Assembly: GCF_001514195.1 (NCBI RefSeq)
Contig: NZ_KQ948735.1
Span: 63,172 to 127,171 of the forward strand
Length of the DNA stretch: 64,000 bases
Direction: 5' to 3'
Origin: Streptomyces griseorubiginosus
Lineage (GTDB): Bacteria > Actinomycetota > Actinomycetes > Streptomycetales > Streptomycetaceae
A model generated the notes under the pieces. That model was not told where the DNA came from and ran no database searches. It was given only the letters and a program-made list of their open reading frames with translations. Of the stretch, positions 15,794 through 25,313 are shown piece by piece. Within the stretch, counting starts at the first letter, position 1. Every line of letters starts with the position of its first letter. Made by a program: the position numbers and the translations under genes.

Positions 15794-16840
15794 TCAGCCT
15801 CTGGGCGCCCCACTAGACCCCCGCACCATCAACTCCCCCCGAACCGTCGCAATCCCCCCGGGCGGCGGCTCCTCCCGCCCCATCGCGATCCGGCCCGCCC
15901 GCGCCCCCGCCTCCGCGAGCGGCAACCGCACCGTCGTCAGAGCAGGCACCGCGTCGATGCTGAACGGCAGGTCGTCGAACCCGGCGACGGAGACGTCGTC
16001 CGGGATCCGCAGCCCGGAGTCCCGCAGCGCCGCGCACGCCCCCAGCGCGACGGAGTCGTTCGCCGCCACCACGGCCGTCAGCGAGGGGTCCCGACGCAGC
16101 AGCTCCAGCGTGGCCTCGTACCCGGACCGCCGGTCGTAGCGGCCGTGGACCGTCCAGCGGGGGTCCTCCTCGATCCCGTGCGCCGCGAGGGCCGCCCGGT
16201 GCCCCTCCAGCCGGTGCCGGGTCGTCGTCCGCTCCTCGGGCCCGGCGATGTAGCCGAGCCTGCGGTGCCCGAGCCCGATGAGGTGCTCGGTGAGTTCCTT
16301 GCCGCCGCCCCGGTTGTCGAAGGTGAGCGCGATCGCGCCGGTCTCCGGCGACGGCGGCCGCCCGCACAGCACGATCCGCGTGCCCGCGTCCGCCAGTTTC
16401 CGCAGCTTCGCCGCCATCGCGGCCTGGTGCGGCGCGTCCTCGACCGCACCGCCGGTGAGCACCACGGCCGCCGCCCGCTGCCGCTGGAGCAGGGTCAGGT
16501 AGGTCAGCTCCCGCTCCGGGGACCCGCCTGTGTTGCAGACCACACCCAGCCGTTCACCGCCCGCGCGTCCGCCCGGGCCGCCGATCTCGGACTGGATGGC
16601 CCCGGCCATGATCCCGAAGAAGGGGTCGGCGATGTCGTTCACGAGGATTCCGACGAGGTCCGAGGTGGCGGCGGCGAGCGCGCTCGCCGGACCGTTCAGC
16701 ACGTAGTCCAGCTCGTCCACGGCCCGCAGCACCCGCTCGCGCGTGGACGCGGCCACGGGATAGTTGCCGTTCAGCACGCGCGACACCGTCGCGGGGGAGA
16801 CCTGGGCGCGGGCCGCCACGTCCGCCAGGGTCACCGTCAT
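15794..16840 (-). CDS. LacI family transcriptional regulator
   Basis: A 348-residue LacI/GalR protein. Residues 1-50 are the HTH and hinge (TVTLADVAARAQVSPATVSR), and the rest is a periplasmic-binding-protein-like effector domain (LVGILVNDIADPFFGIMAGA; VVAANDSVALGA; DDVSVAGFDDLPFS). ATG 16840 gives the standard N-terminus and has GGAGGACG upstream; a longer frame to 17005 lacks homology. It is divergent from the Gfo/Idh/MocA operon, whose promoter carries an AGCGCT-centred site typical for this family. A near-identical site at 45559 suggests it also controls the inositol locus. Effector is probably a cyclitol or an intermediate. Confidence 0.9.
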   Translation of the reverse strand: MTVTLADVAARAQVSPATVSRVLNGNYPVAASTRERVLRAVDELDYVLNGPASALAAATSDLVGILVNDIADPFFGIMAGAIQSEIGGPGGRAGGERLGVVCNTGGSPERELTYLTLLQRQRAAAVVLTGGAVEDAPHQAAMAAKLRKLADAGTRIVLCGRPPSPETGAIALTFDNRGGGKELTEHLIGLGHRRLGYIAGPEERTTTRHRLEGHRAALAAHGIEEDPRWTVHGRYDRRSGYEATLELLRRDPSLTAVVAANDSVALGACAALRDSGLRIPDDVSVAGFDDLPFSIDAVPALTTVRLPLAEAGARAGRIAMGREEPPPGGIATVRGELMVRGSSGAPRG

Positions 16841-17018
16841 CTCGTCGTCCTCCGGTCGCGCGCCTCCGCGGGGCCCGGCGTGGTGCCCGGACCCGCCTCG
16901 GCGCATCTCAGTCGTACTCCGTCGTACACGCGGGCCCTCGGAGCCCGGTTCCGAGCCGACCTTAAGCCCCCTGACCCCGGTTGTTCGCCCCCTCGAACAA
17001 CTCACTCCTCCTGCGGTC

Positions 17019-17048
17019 TTGTCCAGACCGCTGCCGAGAGGCTAGCTT
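17019..17048 (+). promoter_or_regulatory. putative sigma-70-type promoter of the Gfo/Idh operon
   Basis: TTGTCC at 17019-17024 and TAGCTT at 17043-17048 are separated by 18 bp. The predicted start falls around 17054-17057, immediately before the operator at 17058-17073. That arrangement fits repression by the divergent LacI protein. Confidence 0.5.
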
Positions 17049-17057
17049 CTACTTGGA

Positions 17058-17073
17058 TAGAAAGCGCTTGCTG
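17058..17073 (-). promoter_or_regulatory. LacI-type operator, copy 1
   Basis: On the minus strand it reads CAGCAAGCGCTTTCTA, centred on AGCGCT as is typical for LacI/GalR sites. It matches the site at 45559-45574 at 14 of 16 positions. It lies at the predicted transcription start of the 17140 operon and 218 bp upstream of the lacI start. Confidence 0.65.
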
Positions 17074-17139
17074 CAACGCTCACCCGGAGGAGTGTGCGCG
17101 GCGCGGACAACCGCGTACGACTCCTACGAAGGGAATGAC

Positions 17140-18297
17140 GTGACACGCAAGACGGTGCGTATCGCCATGAACGGTGTGACGGGGCGCATGGGCTACCGCC
17201 AGCACCTGGTCCGCTCCATCCTCGCGATCCGTGAGCAGGGCGGCCTGGACCTCGGCGACGGCACGGTGCTGTGGCCCGAGCCGATCCTCGTCGGCCGCCG
17301 CGAGCACGCCCTGAAGGCCCTCGCCGAGCAGCACGGCCTGCGCCTGGACAACATCTCCACCGATGTGGACGCGGTCCTCGCCGACCCGACCGTCGACATC
17401 TACTTTGACGCCCAGGTCACCTCCGCGCGCGAGGAGTCGATCAAGAAGGCGATCGCCGCCGGCAAGCACGTCTACACCGAGAAGCCCACCGCCACCGGTC
17501 TGGAGGGCGCCCTGGAGCTGGCCCGCCTCGCGAACGCGGCCGGCATCAAGCACGGCGTCGTCCAGGACAAGCTGTTCCTGCCGGGCCTGCTCAAGCTCAA
17601 GCGCCTCATCGACGGCGGCTTCTTCGGCCGGATCCTCTCCATCCGCGGCGAGTTCGGCTACTGGGTCTTCGAGGGCGACTGGCAGCAGGCCCAGCGCCCG
17701 AGCTGGAACTACCGGGCCGAGGACGGCGGCGGCATCGTCGTCGACATGTTCCCGCACTGGGAGTACGTGCTCCACGAGCTGTTCGGCCGCGTGAAGTCCG
17801 TCCAGGCCCTCACCGCCACCCACATCCCGCAGCGCTGGGACGAGAACGACAAGCCCTACGACGCCACCGCCGACGACGCCGCCTACGGCATCTTCGAGCT
17901 GGACGGCGGCGCGATCGCCCAGATCAACTCCTCCTGGGCCGTCCGCGTCAACCGCGACGAGCTCGTGGAGTTCCAGGTCGACGGCACGGAGGGCTCGGCG
18001 GTCGCGGGGCTGCGCAACTGCCGTGTCCAGCACCGCAGCGCCACTCCCAAGCCGGTCTGGAACCCCGACATCCCCGCCACCGAGGTCTTCCGCGACCAGT
18101 GGCAGGAGGTCCCGGACAACGCCGAGTTCGACAACGGCTTCAAGGCCCAGTGGGAGCTCTTCCTCAAGCACGTCTACGCCGACGCCCCCTACCAGTGGGA
18201 CCTCCTCGCCGGCGCCCGCGGTGTCCAGCTCGCCGAACTGGGCCTGAAGTCCTCGGCCGAGGGCCTCCGTCTCGACGTACCGGAGATCTCGCTGTGA
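17140..18297 (+). CDS. Gfo/Idh/MocA family oxidoreductase
   Basis: A 385-residue NAD(P)-dependent sugar or cyclitol dehydrogenase. It has a variant Rossmann loop (MNGVTGRMG, residues 10-18) and the family's EKP motif (Glu114-Lys115-Pro116, in HVYTEKPTATG), then a C-terminal dimer and substrate domain with DMFPHWEYVLHELFG. First gene of a three-gene operon with GTGA overlaps to the next two. GTG 17140 is chosen for the GAAGGGA Shine-Dalgarno 5 bp upstream; the in-frame GTG at 17092 sits only 1 bp from its GGAGG. Given the operator shared with the inositol locus, which has no iolG, this protein could act as an inositol or related dehydrogenase. That is inference. Confidence 0.85.
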   Translation: MTRKTVRIAMNGVTGRMGYRQHLVRSILAIREQGGLDLGDGTVLWPEPILVGRREHALKALAEQHGLRLDNISTDVDAVLADPTVDIYFDAQVTSAREESIKKAIAAGKHVYTEKPTATGLEGALELARLANAAGIKHGVVQDKLFLPGLLKLKRLIDGGFFGRILSIRGEFGYWVFEGDWQQAQRPSWNYRAEDGGGIVVDMFPHWEYVLHELFGRVKSVQALTATHIPQRWDENDKPYDATADDAAYGIFELDGGAIAQINSSWAVRVNRDELVEFQVDGTEGSAVAGLRNCRVQHRSATPKPVWNPDIPATEVFRDQWQEVPDNAEFDNGFKAQWELFLKHVYADAPYQWDLLAGARGVQLAELGLKSSAEGLRLDVPEISL

Positions 18298-19448
18298 CGA
18301 TCCAACTCCCCACCGGCAGCGGGGAACTCAAGGCGTACGAGCCCCGCACGGAGCCGTTCGCCGCCACCCCGGGCACCCCCTTCACCTCCCGTACGGTCTT
18401 CTCGGCGGCGCATGTCGTCGCCGACCCGTTCGCGGACGTGTCGCCGGACTCCCCGGCCGCCGTCGACTGGGAGGCCACCCTCGCCTTCCGCCGCCACCTG
18501 TGGTCGCACGGGCTCGGCGTCGCCGAGGCCATGGACACCGCCCAGCGCGGGATGGGCCTGGACTGGGCGGGCGCAGCCGAGCTGATCCGGCGCAGCGCCG
18601 CCGAGGCCAAGGCGGTCGGCGGGCTCATCGCCTGCGGCGTCGGCACCGACCAGCTCACCGGCCCCGCGACCCTCGCCGAGGTCCGGGCCGCCTACGAGGA
18701 GCAGCTCGCCCTCGTCGAGCAGTCCGGCGCCCAGGCCATCCTGATGGCCTCCCGGGCCCTCGCGGCGGAGGCCAAGGGCCCCGAGGACTACCTGGAGGTC
18801 TACGGCCACCTCCTGCGCCAGGCGTCCGAGCCGGTGATCCTGCACTGGCTGGGTCCCATGTTCGACCCGGCCCTGGAGGGCTACTGGGGCTCGTCCGACC
18901 TGGACGCGGCGACCGACACCTTCCTGGAGGTCATCGCGGCCCACCCGGACAAGGTCGACGGCATCAAGGTCTCCCTTCTGGAGGCGCAGCGCGAGATCGA
19001 CATCCGCCGCCGCCTCCCGCAGGGCGTGCGCTGCTACACCGGCGACGACTTCAACTACCCCGAGCTGATCGCGGGCGACGACCAGGGCTTCTCCCACGCG
19101 CTGCTCGGCATCTTCGACCCGCTGGGCCCGCTCGCGGCCCAGGCGGTGCGGGTGCTGGACACCGGGGACGCCAAGGGCTTCCGCGAACTCCTCGACCCCA
19201 CGGTCGAGTTGTCCCGGCACCTCTTCCAGGCGCCGACCCGCTTCTACAAGACGGGCGTGGTGTTCCTGGCCTGGCTGGCCGGCCACCAGTCGCACTTCAC
19301 GATGGTCGGCGGCCTCCAGTCGGCCCGCTCCCTGCCGCACTTCGCGCGCGCCTACGAACTCGCCGACGGCCTGGGCCTGTTCCCGGACCCGAAGCTCGCC
19401 GAGGAGCGCATGAAGAACCTGCTGTCCCTGTACGGAGTGAACCAGTGA
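18294..19448 (+). CDS. DUF993 / dihydrodipicolinate synthase-like TIM-barrel protein
   Basis: A 384-residue protein of the DUF993 type, distant relatives of the DapA/NAL aldolase superfamily. Recognisable stretches are ATLAFRRHLWSHGLGVAEAM, QSGAQAILMASRALA, EPVILHWLGPMFDPALEGYW and KVDGIKVSLLE, the last carrying a lysine where class I aldolases in this superfamily place the Schiff-base residue. GTG 18294 overlaps the previous stop (GTGA), so coupled translation is expected. The conserved trio dehydrogenase - DUF993 - epimerase suggests oxidation, isomerisation and retro-aldol cleavage of a sugar or cyclitol. The exact reaction is not known to me. Confidence 0.82.
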   Translation: MTIQLPTGSGELKAYEPRTEPFAATPGTPFTSRTVFSAAHVVADPFADVSPDSPAAVDWEATLAFRRHLWSHGLGVAEAMDTAQRGMGLDWAGAAELIRRSAAEAKAVGGLIACGVGTDQLTGPATLAEVRAAYEEQLALVEQSGAQAILMASRALAAEAKGPEDYLEVYGHLLRQASEPVILHWLGPMFDPALEGYWGSSDLDAATDTFLEVIAAHPDKVDGIKVSLLEAQREIDIRRRLPQGVRCYTGDDFNYPELIAGDDQGFSHALLGIFDPLGPLAAQAVRVLDTGDAKGFRELLDPTVELSRHLFQAPTRFYKTGVVFLAWLAGHQSHFTMVGGLQSARSLPHFARAYELADGLGLFPDPKLAEERMKNLLSLYGVNQ

Positions 19449-20278
19449 CCGGCGACCTGTCCCGCTTCTCCATCAACCAGATGACGGTCAAGCAGCTGTC
19501 CCTGCCGGAACTGGTCTCCGCCTGCGGCGACTTGGGCATCGGCAACCTCGGCCTGTGGCGCGAGCCCGTGCAGTCGTACGGCGTCGAGGAGACGGCCAAG
19601 CTGGTCCGTGACGCGGGCCTGACCGTGACCACGCTGTGCCGGGGCGGCTTCTTCACGGCGATCGACCCGGACGAGCGGGCCGCCGCCCTGGACGACAACC
19701 GGCGCGCGGTCGACGAGGCCGCCGCCCTCGGCACCGACACCCTCGTCCTGGTCTCCGGCGGCCTCCCGGCCGGCTCCAAGGACCTGCACGGCGCCCGTGA
19801 GCGCATCGCGGACGCCCTGGCGGTCCTCGGACCCTACGCCGAGGAGCACGGGGTGAAACTGGCCATCGAGCCGCTGCACCCCATGTACGCCGCCGACCGC
19901 TGTGTGGTCTCCACGCTCACCCAGGCCCTCGACCTCGCGGAGCGCTTCCCCGCCCACCAGGTCGGCGTCACGGTGGACACGTACCACATCTGGTGGGACG
20001 ACAACGCGCCCGCGCAGATCGCCCGCGCCGGCGCCGGCGGCCGTATCCACACCTTCCAGCTCGCCGACTGGACGACCCCGCTGCCCGAGGGCGTCCTCAA
20101 CGGCCGCGGGCAGATCGGCGACGGCGCGATCGACATGCGCGAGTGGCAGCGGTACGTCGAGGCGGCCGGTTACACGGGCGCCATCGAGGTCGAACTGTTC
20201 AACGACGCCCTGTGGGCCCGGGACGGCCGCGAGGTCCTCGCGGAGACCGCCGAGAGGTTCGTCTCCCACACCCTGTGA
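19445..20278 (+). CDS. sugar phosphate isomerase/epimerase family protein
   Basis: A 277-residue TIM barrel of the xylose-isomerase-like superfamily. Key stretches: INQMTVKQLSLPELVSACGD and NLGLWREPVQSYGVEE at the N-terminus, KLAIEPLHPMYA (metal Glu), GVTVDTYHIWWDDN (Asp/His) and GAIEVELFND (Glu), consistent with a divalent-metal site. Third gene of the operon; its GTG 19445 overlaps the DUF993 stop (GTGA). The transcript should end at the strong hairpin at 20417. It is a paralogue of the proteins at 3233 and 44620. It likely handles the keto product of the dehydrogenase. Confidence 0.87.
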   Translation: MTGDLSRFSINQMTVKQLSLPELVSACGDLGIGNLGLWREPVQSYGVEETAKLVRDAGLTVTTLCRGGFFTAIDPDERAAALDDNRRAVDEAAALGTDTLVLVSGGLPAGSKDLHGARERIADALAVLGPYAEEHGVKLAIEPLHPMYAADRCVVSTLTQALDLAERFPAHQVGVTVDTYHIWWDDNAPAQIARAGAGGRIHTFQLADWTTPLPEGVLNGRGQIGDGAIDMREWQRYVEAAGYTGAIEVELFNDALWARDGREVLAETAERFVSHTL

Positions 20279-20416
20279 GGCCGCGGGCCGAGGCGCTGAG
20301 AAAAAATACGGGATCCCGTACAACCCTTCTCCCACCTCGCCTGTCGTACTCGGTGTCAGGACACCCGGGGGGAGATCTGGGGGGATCGCGGGGTTCTGAC
20401 GGGGGAGGGGAAACCC

Positions 20417-20448
20417 GAAGGGGCCCGGTCTGCTGACCGGGCCCCTTC
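20417..20448. terminator. bidirectional terminator between the 17-kb operon and rbsD
   Basis: GAAGGGGCCCGGTC, a TGCT loop, then a perfect 14-bp complement, followed by AAATTT. It lies between two convergent transcripts, 138 bp past the epimerase stop and 48 bp past the rbsD stop. A second small palindrome, TACGGGATCCCGTA, is at 20307-20320 next to an A-run. Confidence 0.9.
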
Positions 20449-20496
20449 AAATTTCCGCGCCGGAAGCGATGCGGGCGGGCAGGCGAAGCAGGCGGG

Positions 20497-20886
20497 CTAG
20501 AAGAACACCCCGCACCGCAGCAGCACGTTCGCGTACGGCCGTGCCTCGCCCGTGCGGACGACCAGGCGGGCGCCCGCCGACAGCTCCTTCAGCTTCTCGT
20601 GCGAGACCAGCGCGAGGTCGGGGAACTCCGTCTGGAGCAGCGCGGCCGCCGCCGGGTTCGCCTCGCGCACCTCCTCCGCCGCCGTCGCGCCCTCCACGAC
20701 CAGCTCGGCGAGCAGCCCGTCCAGCACCACGGCGAAGGACGGCACCCCGGCCCGGAAGGCCAGGTCCACCACCCGCGGGCCGTCCGGGATCGGCATCCCG
20801 GCGTCACACACCAGCACCCCGTCCCCGTGGCCCAGTTCGGCCAGCGCGCCGGAGAGATGGCGGTTCAGTATCCCGGCCCTCTTCAC
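20497..20886 (-). CDS. rbsD: D-ribose pyranase RbsD
   Basis: A 129-residue protein matching RbsD, which interconverts beta-pyranose and furanose forms of ribose so that ribokinase gets its substrate. Visible marks: KRAGILNRHLSGALAELGHG with the catalytic His10, VCDAGMPIPDGPRVVDLAF, and the C-terminal TGEARPYANVLLRCGVFF. It starts at GTG 20886, overlapping the rbsK stop (GTGA), so it is the last gene of the leftward ribose operon. Length is slightly under the E. coli protein (139). Confidence 0.92.
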   Translation of the reverse strand: MKRAGILNRHLSGALAELGHGDGVLVCDAGMPIPDGPRVVDLAFRAGVPSFAVVLDGLLAELVVEGATAAEEVREANPAAAALLQTEFPDLALVSHEKLKELSAGARLVVRTGEARPYANVLLRCGVFF

Positions 20887-21788
20887 AATGCCTCGACCTC
20901 CCGCGCGGTCGGGAAGGAGTCCTGCGCGCCCTGCCGGGTCACGGCGACCGCCCCGACCCGGGACGCGTAGGCAGCGGCGTCCGCCAGGGACGCCCCGGCA
21001 CCGAGCCGGAACGCCAGCGCCGCCGTGAAGGCGTCCCCGGCCCCGGTCGTGTCCACCGCGTCCACCTTCACCGACGCCACCCGGGTCACGTCCGTCGGCG
21101 AGGAGGCCACCAGCGAGCCCTCCGCGCCCAGGGTCACCACCACCGAGCGCGGGCCCTTGGCGAGCAGCAGCCCCGCCCAGTCCTCGGGCCGGTCGCTCAC
21201 GCACGCCTCGCCCAGGATCACCTTCGCCTCGTGCTCGTTGACGATCAGCGGATCACAGGCGGCCAGCACCTCGGCGGGCAACGGCCGCGGCGGCGACGGG
21301 TTCAGCACGAACCGGCTGCCAGGCGCCAGATTCCGTACGACCTCCACGACCGTCTCCAGCGGGATCTCCAGCTGGGTCGACACCACCCGGGAGGCGTGGA
21401 ACAGACTGGTCGCCGCCCGCACGTCGCCCGGCGTCAGCCGTCCGTTGGCGCCCGGCGACACCACGATGCTGTTGTCCCCGGACGGGTCGACGGTGATCAG
21501 CGCGACCCCCGTCGGCGCCCCGCCGACCAGCACCCCCACGGTGTCGACCCCGGCCGCCCGCTGCGACTCCAGCAGCAGCCGGCCGTGCCCGTCGTCGCCG
21601 ACCCGGGCCAGCAACGCCGTACGCGCCCCCAACCGGGCGGCCGCGACCGCCTGGTTGGCGCCCTTGCCTCCCGGGTGCACGGCCAGGTCCGAGCCGAGCA
21701 CCGTCTCGCCGGCCCCCGGCCGCCGCTCTACGCCGATCACCAGGTCGGCGTTGGCCGACCCTACGACCAGTAGGTCGTAGTCGTACAT
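20883..21788 (-). CDS. rbsK: ribokinase RbsK
   Basis: A 301-residue PfkB-family kinase. N-terminal DLLVVGSANADLVIGVERRP, PGGKGANQAVAAARLG (the PfkB signature 1) and the anion-hole/catalytic motif DTTGAGDAFTAAL with Asp252 are all present. It phosphorylates D-ribose at O5 using ATP. It lies 65 bp after the permease-binding-protein fusion gene in the same direction and overlaps rbsD. Because the PfkB family is broad, the ribose assignment rests on RbsD and the RbsABC genes next to it. Confidence 0.92.
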   Translation of the reverse strand: MYDYDLLVVGSANADLVIGVERRPGAGETVLGSDLAVHPGGKGANQAVAAARLGARTALLARVGDDGHGRLLLESQRAAGVDTVGVLVGGAPTGVALITVDPSGDNSIVVSPGANGRLTPGDVRAATSLFHASRVVSTQLEIPLETVVEVVRNLAPGSRFVLNPSPPRPLPAEVLAACDPLIVNEHEAKVILGEACVSDRPEDWAGLLLAKGPRSVVVTLGAEGSLVASSPTDVTRVASVKVDAVDTTGAGDAFTAALAFRLGAGASLADAAAYASRVGAVAVTRQGAQDSFPTAREVEAL

Positions 21789-21853
21789 GAAGTGACTCCC
21801 CTAGTCGGGACGCGGGGCGGGCGGTCGCTCGACCGCCCGCCGGTACGCCGTCG

Positions 21854-23797
21854 TCAGCCCGTGAAACCGGCCACGTTCTCCTTGGTGACCACCTTCACCG
21901 GCACCTTGATCATCTCCTCGACCTTCTTGCCGTCGATGGCCTTCAGCGCGTTGTCCACCGCGATTTTGCCGAGCTGCGAGGGCTGTTGTGCCACGGACGC
22001 GTACAACGTGCCGTCCTTGACCGCGTTCAGGCCGTCCGGGGTGCCGTCGAAGCCGACCACCGAGACCGACTTCCCGGCCTTGGAGCCGAGCGCCTTGATC
22101 GCGCCGAGCGCCATCTCGTCGTTGGCGGCGATGACGCCCTGGACGTCCGGGTGGGCCTGGAGCAGGTTCGACATCACGTCGAGGCCCTTGGTGCGGTCGA
22201 AGTCGGCCGGCTGCTGGGCGACGACCTGGATGCCCGGGTAGGCCTTGAGGCCCTTGGTGAAGCCCTCCGCGCGCTCCCGGGCCGCCGACGTGCCTGCCTG
22301 GCCCTGGAGGATGACGATCTTGCCCTTGCCGCCGAGCTTCTCGCCGATGGTCTTGGCGGCGAGTTCACCGCCGGTCACGTTGTCGGAGGCCACCAGAGCG
22401 TCCGTCCTGGCGTTGTTGACACCGCGGTCCACCGCGATGACCGGGATCTTCGCCTTGTCGGCGGCCTTCACCGAGTTGCTCGCCGCGTCCGAGTCCACCG
22501 GGTTGACGATGATCGCGCCCAGGCCCGAACTGGTGAAGTTCTGGAGCTGGTTGGCCTGCTGGGAGGCGTCGTTCTGGGCGTCCGTGACGGTCAGGTCCAC
22601 GCCCAGCTTCTTCGCCTCGGCCTGGGCGCCCGAGCGGATCTGCACGAAGAAGGGGTTGTTGAGGGTCGACAGCGACAGACCCACCTTCGGGTTCGCCGTC
22701 GAGGACGAGTCGTTGTGCAGGAAGGAGGTCGCGCCGACGATCGCCACGGTGACCACGGCCGCGAGACCGTACGTCGCCGCCTGGCGCCCCTTGCCGCCCG
22801 GCCCACCGGCACCCGCGGCCACCGGGGTCGCCCCGGCCTTGCGGCGCACGGTGTCGAGCAGCACCGCCAGCGCGATGACGACACCGATGACGACCTGCTG
22901 CCAGAACGCGGAGACGTTGAGGAGGTTGAGGCCGTTCCTGAGCACCGCGAGGATCAGGGCGCCGATCAGCGTCCCGGACGCCTTGCCGGTGCCGCCCGCG
23001 AGCGAGGCACCGCCGATGACGACCGCGGCGATCGCGTCCAGCTCGTAGCCGTCGGCGGCCTGCGGCTGCGCCGAGGAGAGCCGGGCGGCCAGCACGACAC
23101 CCGCGACGGCGGCGAAGACACCGGACAGCGCGTAGATGGCGAGCTTCTGCTTCTGCACCCTGAGGCCGGAGAGGCGGGCCGCCTCCTCGTTGCCGCCGAT
23201 CGCGTACATGGAGCGGCCGATGTACGTCCGTCCCAGCACGAAGGCCGCGATCAGCCCCATGAGGACCATGACGAGCACCGGCACCGGCAGCCAGCCGCCG
23301 AGCGTGTCACCGAGGTGCGAGACCGAGTCGGGGAACGCGATCGGGGAGCCCTCGGAGATCACCAGCGACAGACCGCGCGCCACCGACAGCATCGCCAGCG
23401 TGGCGATGAACGGCGGGAGCTTGCCGTACGCGATGAGGAAGCCGTTGACGAGTCCGGCCGCGATGCCGGTGACGACGGCGAGCACCACCGCCACGAAGAC
23501 CGGCACGCCGTGCGAGGTGGCGCTCCAGGCGAGGACGGTGGCCGACAGGGCCGCCACCGAGCCGACCGACAGGTCGATGCCCGCCGAGACGATCACGAAG
23601 GTCACACCGAAGGCGAGGATGGCGGTCACGGCCGCCTGCACGCCGACGTTGAGCAGGTTGTCGGTGGTCAGGAAGTCGCCCGACAGCGCCGACATGGCGA
23701 TGACGAGGACGATCAGCGCGGTGAGCGCGCCGTTGTCGAGCAGGAGACGGCGCAGACCACCCGCGCTCGCTCCGCTCCTGAGCGTGTCAGTGGCCAC
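21854..23797 (-). CDS. ribose-type ABC permease fused to substrate-binding protein (RbsC-RbsB)
   Basis: A 647-residue fusion. Residues 1-320 are an RbsC-type permease with about eight membrane helices ([45 protein letters not shown], the loop that contacts the ATPase). A further helix near 335-360 ([14 protein letters not shown]) leads to a periplasmic binding domain (about 365-647: [35 protein letters not shown]). The binding domain is thus tethered outside the membrane rather than secreted as a lipoprotein. GTG 23797 overlaps the rbsA stop by 11 nt. I know such RbsCB fusions from some actinobacterial operons; the usual arrangement is two genes. Confidence 0.9.
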   Translation of the reverse strand: MATDTLRSGASAGGLRRLLLDNGALTALIVLVIAMSALSGDFLTTDNLLNVGVQAAVTAILAFGVTFVIVSAGIDLSVGSVAALSATVLAWSATSHGVPVFVAVVLAVVTGIAAGLVNGFLIAYGKLPPFIATLAMLSVARGLSLVISEGSPIAFPDSVSHLGDTLGGWLPVPVLVMVLMGLIAAFVLGRTYIGRSMYAIGGNEEAARLSGLRVQKQKLAIYALSGVFAAVAGVVLAARLSSAQPQAADGYELDAIAAVVIGGASLAGGTGKASGTLIGALILAVLRNGLNLLNVSAFWQQVVIGVVIALAVLLDTVRRKAGATPVAAGAGGPGGKGRQAATYGLAAVVTVAIVGATSFLHNDSSSTANPKVGLSLSTLNNPFFVQIRSGAQAEAKKLGVDLTVTDAQNDASQQANQLQNFTSSGLGAIIVNPVDSDAASNSVKAADKAKIPVIAVDRGVNNARTDALVASDNVTGGELAAKTIGEKLGGKGKIVILQGQAGTSAARERAEGFTKGLKAYPGIQVVAQQPADFDRTKGLDVMSNLLQAHPDVQGVIAANDEMALGAIKALGSKAGKSVSVVGFDGTPDGLNAVKDGTLYASVAQQPSQLGKIAVDNALKAIDGKKVEEMIKVPVKVVTKENVAGFTG

Positions 23798-25313
23798 GAG
23801 GGGCCTCCTTCTCGGTGTTGACGGTGTTCGTGCTGACGGCGAGGGCCATCACGGAGTCCTGCGTGGCCTGGTCGGCGTCGAGTTCGCCGGCGATCCGGCC
23901 CTGGGCCATCACCAGCACCCGGTCGCTCATGCCGAGCACCTCGGGCAGATCGCTGGAGATCATGAGGACGGCGGCCCCTTGCGCCGTCAGCTCGTTGACG
24001 AGCTGGTAGATCTCGACCTTGGCGCCGACGTCGATCCCGCGCGTCGGCTCGTCGAGGATCAGCACCCTGGTGTCGGCGAGCAGCCACTTGCCGATGACGA
24101 CCTTCTGCTGGTTGCCGCCGGAGAGCGTGCGCACCTGCTGGTGCAGGCCCGCCATCCGCACCCCGAGCTGCTCGGCGATCCGGGCGGCGGCCGCCCGCTG
24201 GCCCTTGAGGTCGACGAGCCCGCCGCGGGTCGCGGACCGCATGGTCACCAGGCCCAGGTTCTCCTCGACCGACTGGTCCAGGACCAGCCCCTGCCCCTTG
24301 CGGTCCTCGGGGACGAGCCCGATCCCGGCCGCCATGGCCGCGCCCACGTCATGGCCCCGGAGGGCGGCTCCGGCGACCTGCACGGTCCCCTTGTCGTAGG
24401 GGTCCGCGCCGAACACGGCCCGCACGACCTCGGTACGGCCCGCTCCGACCAGCCCGGCGATGCCGACCACCTCGCCCGCGTGCACCTCGAAGCTGACGTC
24501 GTGGAAGACGCCGTCGCGGGTGAGGCCCTCGACCTTCAGCAGGGCCGGCCCGGTGTCGCCGCGCTCCCGCGGGTACTGCTGTTCGATCGACCGCCCCACC
24601 ATCAGGCGCACCAGCTCGTCCTCGGGGGTGGTGGCGGGCACCTGCCCGACCGACTTCCCGTCCCGGATGACGGTGACGCGGTCGCCGAGGGCCGCGATCT
24701 CCTCCAGGTGGTGGGTGATGAACACGATCCCCACGCCGTCCTCGCGCAGGCTGCGCACGATCGCGAAGAGCTTGTCGACCTCCTCGGAGGTGAGCACGGC
24801 GGTCGGCTCGTCCATGATCAGGACGCGCGCGTCCAGGCTCAGCGCCTTGGCGATCTCGACCATCTGGAGCCGGGCGATGCCCAGTTCACGCACCCGCGCG
24901 CGGGGCGAGACATTGACCCCGACGCGCTTGAGCAGCACCTCGGCGTCCGCCTCCATGGTCTTGCGGTCGATCATCCCGAGGCGGCGCGGCTGGCGGCCCA
25001 GGAAGATGTTCTCGGCGACCGTGAGGTCGGGGACGAGGTTGAACTCCTGGTAGATGGTGGCGATGCCCAGCCGCTCGGCGTCCTGCGCCCCGCGGATGTG
25101 CACCTCCTCGCCGTCCACCAGGACCCGGCCCCCGTCGGGGTGGTAGGCGCCCGAGAGCATCTTGATCAGCGTGCTCTTGCCGGCGCCGTTCTCGCCGAGC
25201 AGCACATGCACCTCGCCCCGGCGCAGGTCGAAGTCGACGCCGTCGAGCGCGACCACGCCGGGGAAGGTCTTGCGGATGCCCTCGATGCGCAGCAACTCGT
25301 CCTTGTCGCTCAC
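23787..25313 (-). CDS. rbsA: ribose-type ABC transporter ATP-binding protein RbsA
   Basis: A 508-residue ATPase with two ABC cassettes, as in RbsA/XylG/AraG. The first cassette has Walker A GENGAGKS (40-47) and a signature and Walker B region ([15 protein letters not shown]). The second is the degenerate type seen in this family, with [15 protein letters not shown] in place of Walker A, followed by LSGGNQQKV and [11 protein letters not shown]. It drives import through the downstream fused permease. GTG 25313 has AAAGGAGC upstream and its stop codon overlaps the next start. A larger open frame upstream overlaps the lacI gene and is not coding. Confidence 0.93.
   Translation of the reverse strand: MSDKDELLRIEGIRKTFPGVVALDGVDFDLRRGEVHVLLGENGAGKSTLIKMLSGAYHPDGGRVLVDGEEVHIRGAQDAERLGIATIYQEFNLVPDLTVAENIFLGRQPRRLGMIDRKTMEADAEVLLKRVGVNVSPRARVRELGIARLQMVEIAKALSLDARVLIMDEPTAVLTSEEVDKLFAIVRSLREDGVGIVFITHHLEEIAALGDRVTVIRDGKSVGQVPATTPEDELVRLMVGRSIEQQYPRERGDTGPALLKVEGLTRDGVFHDVSFEVHAGEVVGIAGLVGAGRTEVVRAVFGADPYDKGTVQVAGAALRGHDVGAAMAAGIGLVPEDRKGQGLVLDQSVEENLGLVTMRSATRGGLVDLKGQRAAAARIAEQLGVRMAGLHQQVRTLSGGNQQKVVIGKWLLADTRVLILDEPTRGIDVGAKVEIYQLVNELTAQGAAVLMISSDLPEVLGMSDRVLVMAQGRIAGELDADQATQDSVMALAVSTNTVNTEKEAPRGH

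Noticed and set aside
21986..23821. 611-residue plus-strand frame opposite rbsCB
   Set aside because: Antisense artefact with Arg/Asp/Gly/His-rich composition; rbsC and rbsB motifs are clear on the minus strand.
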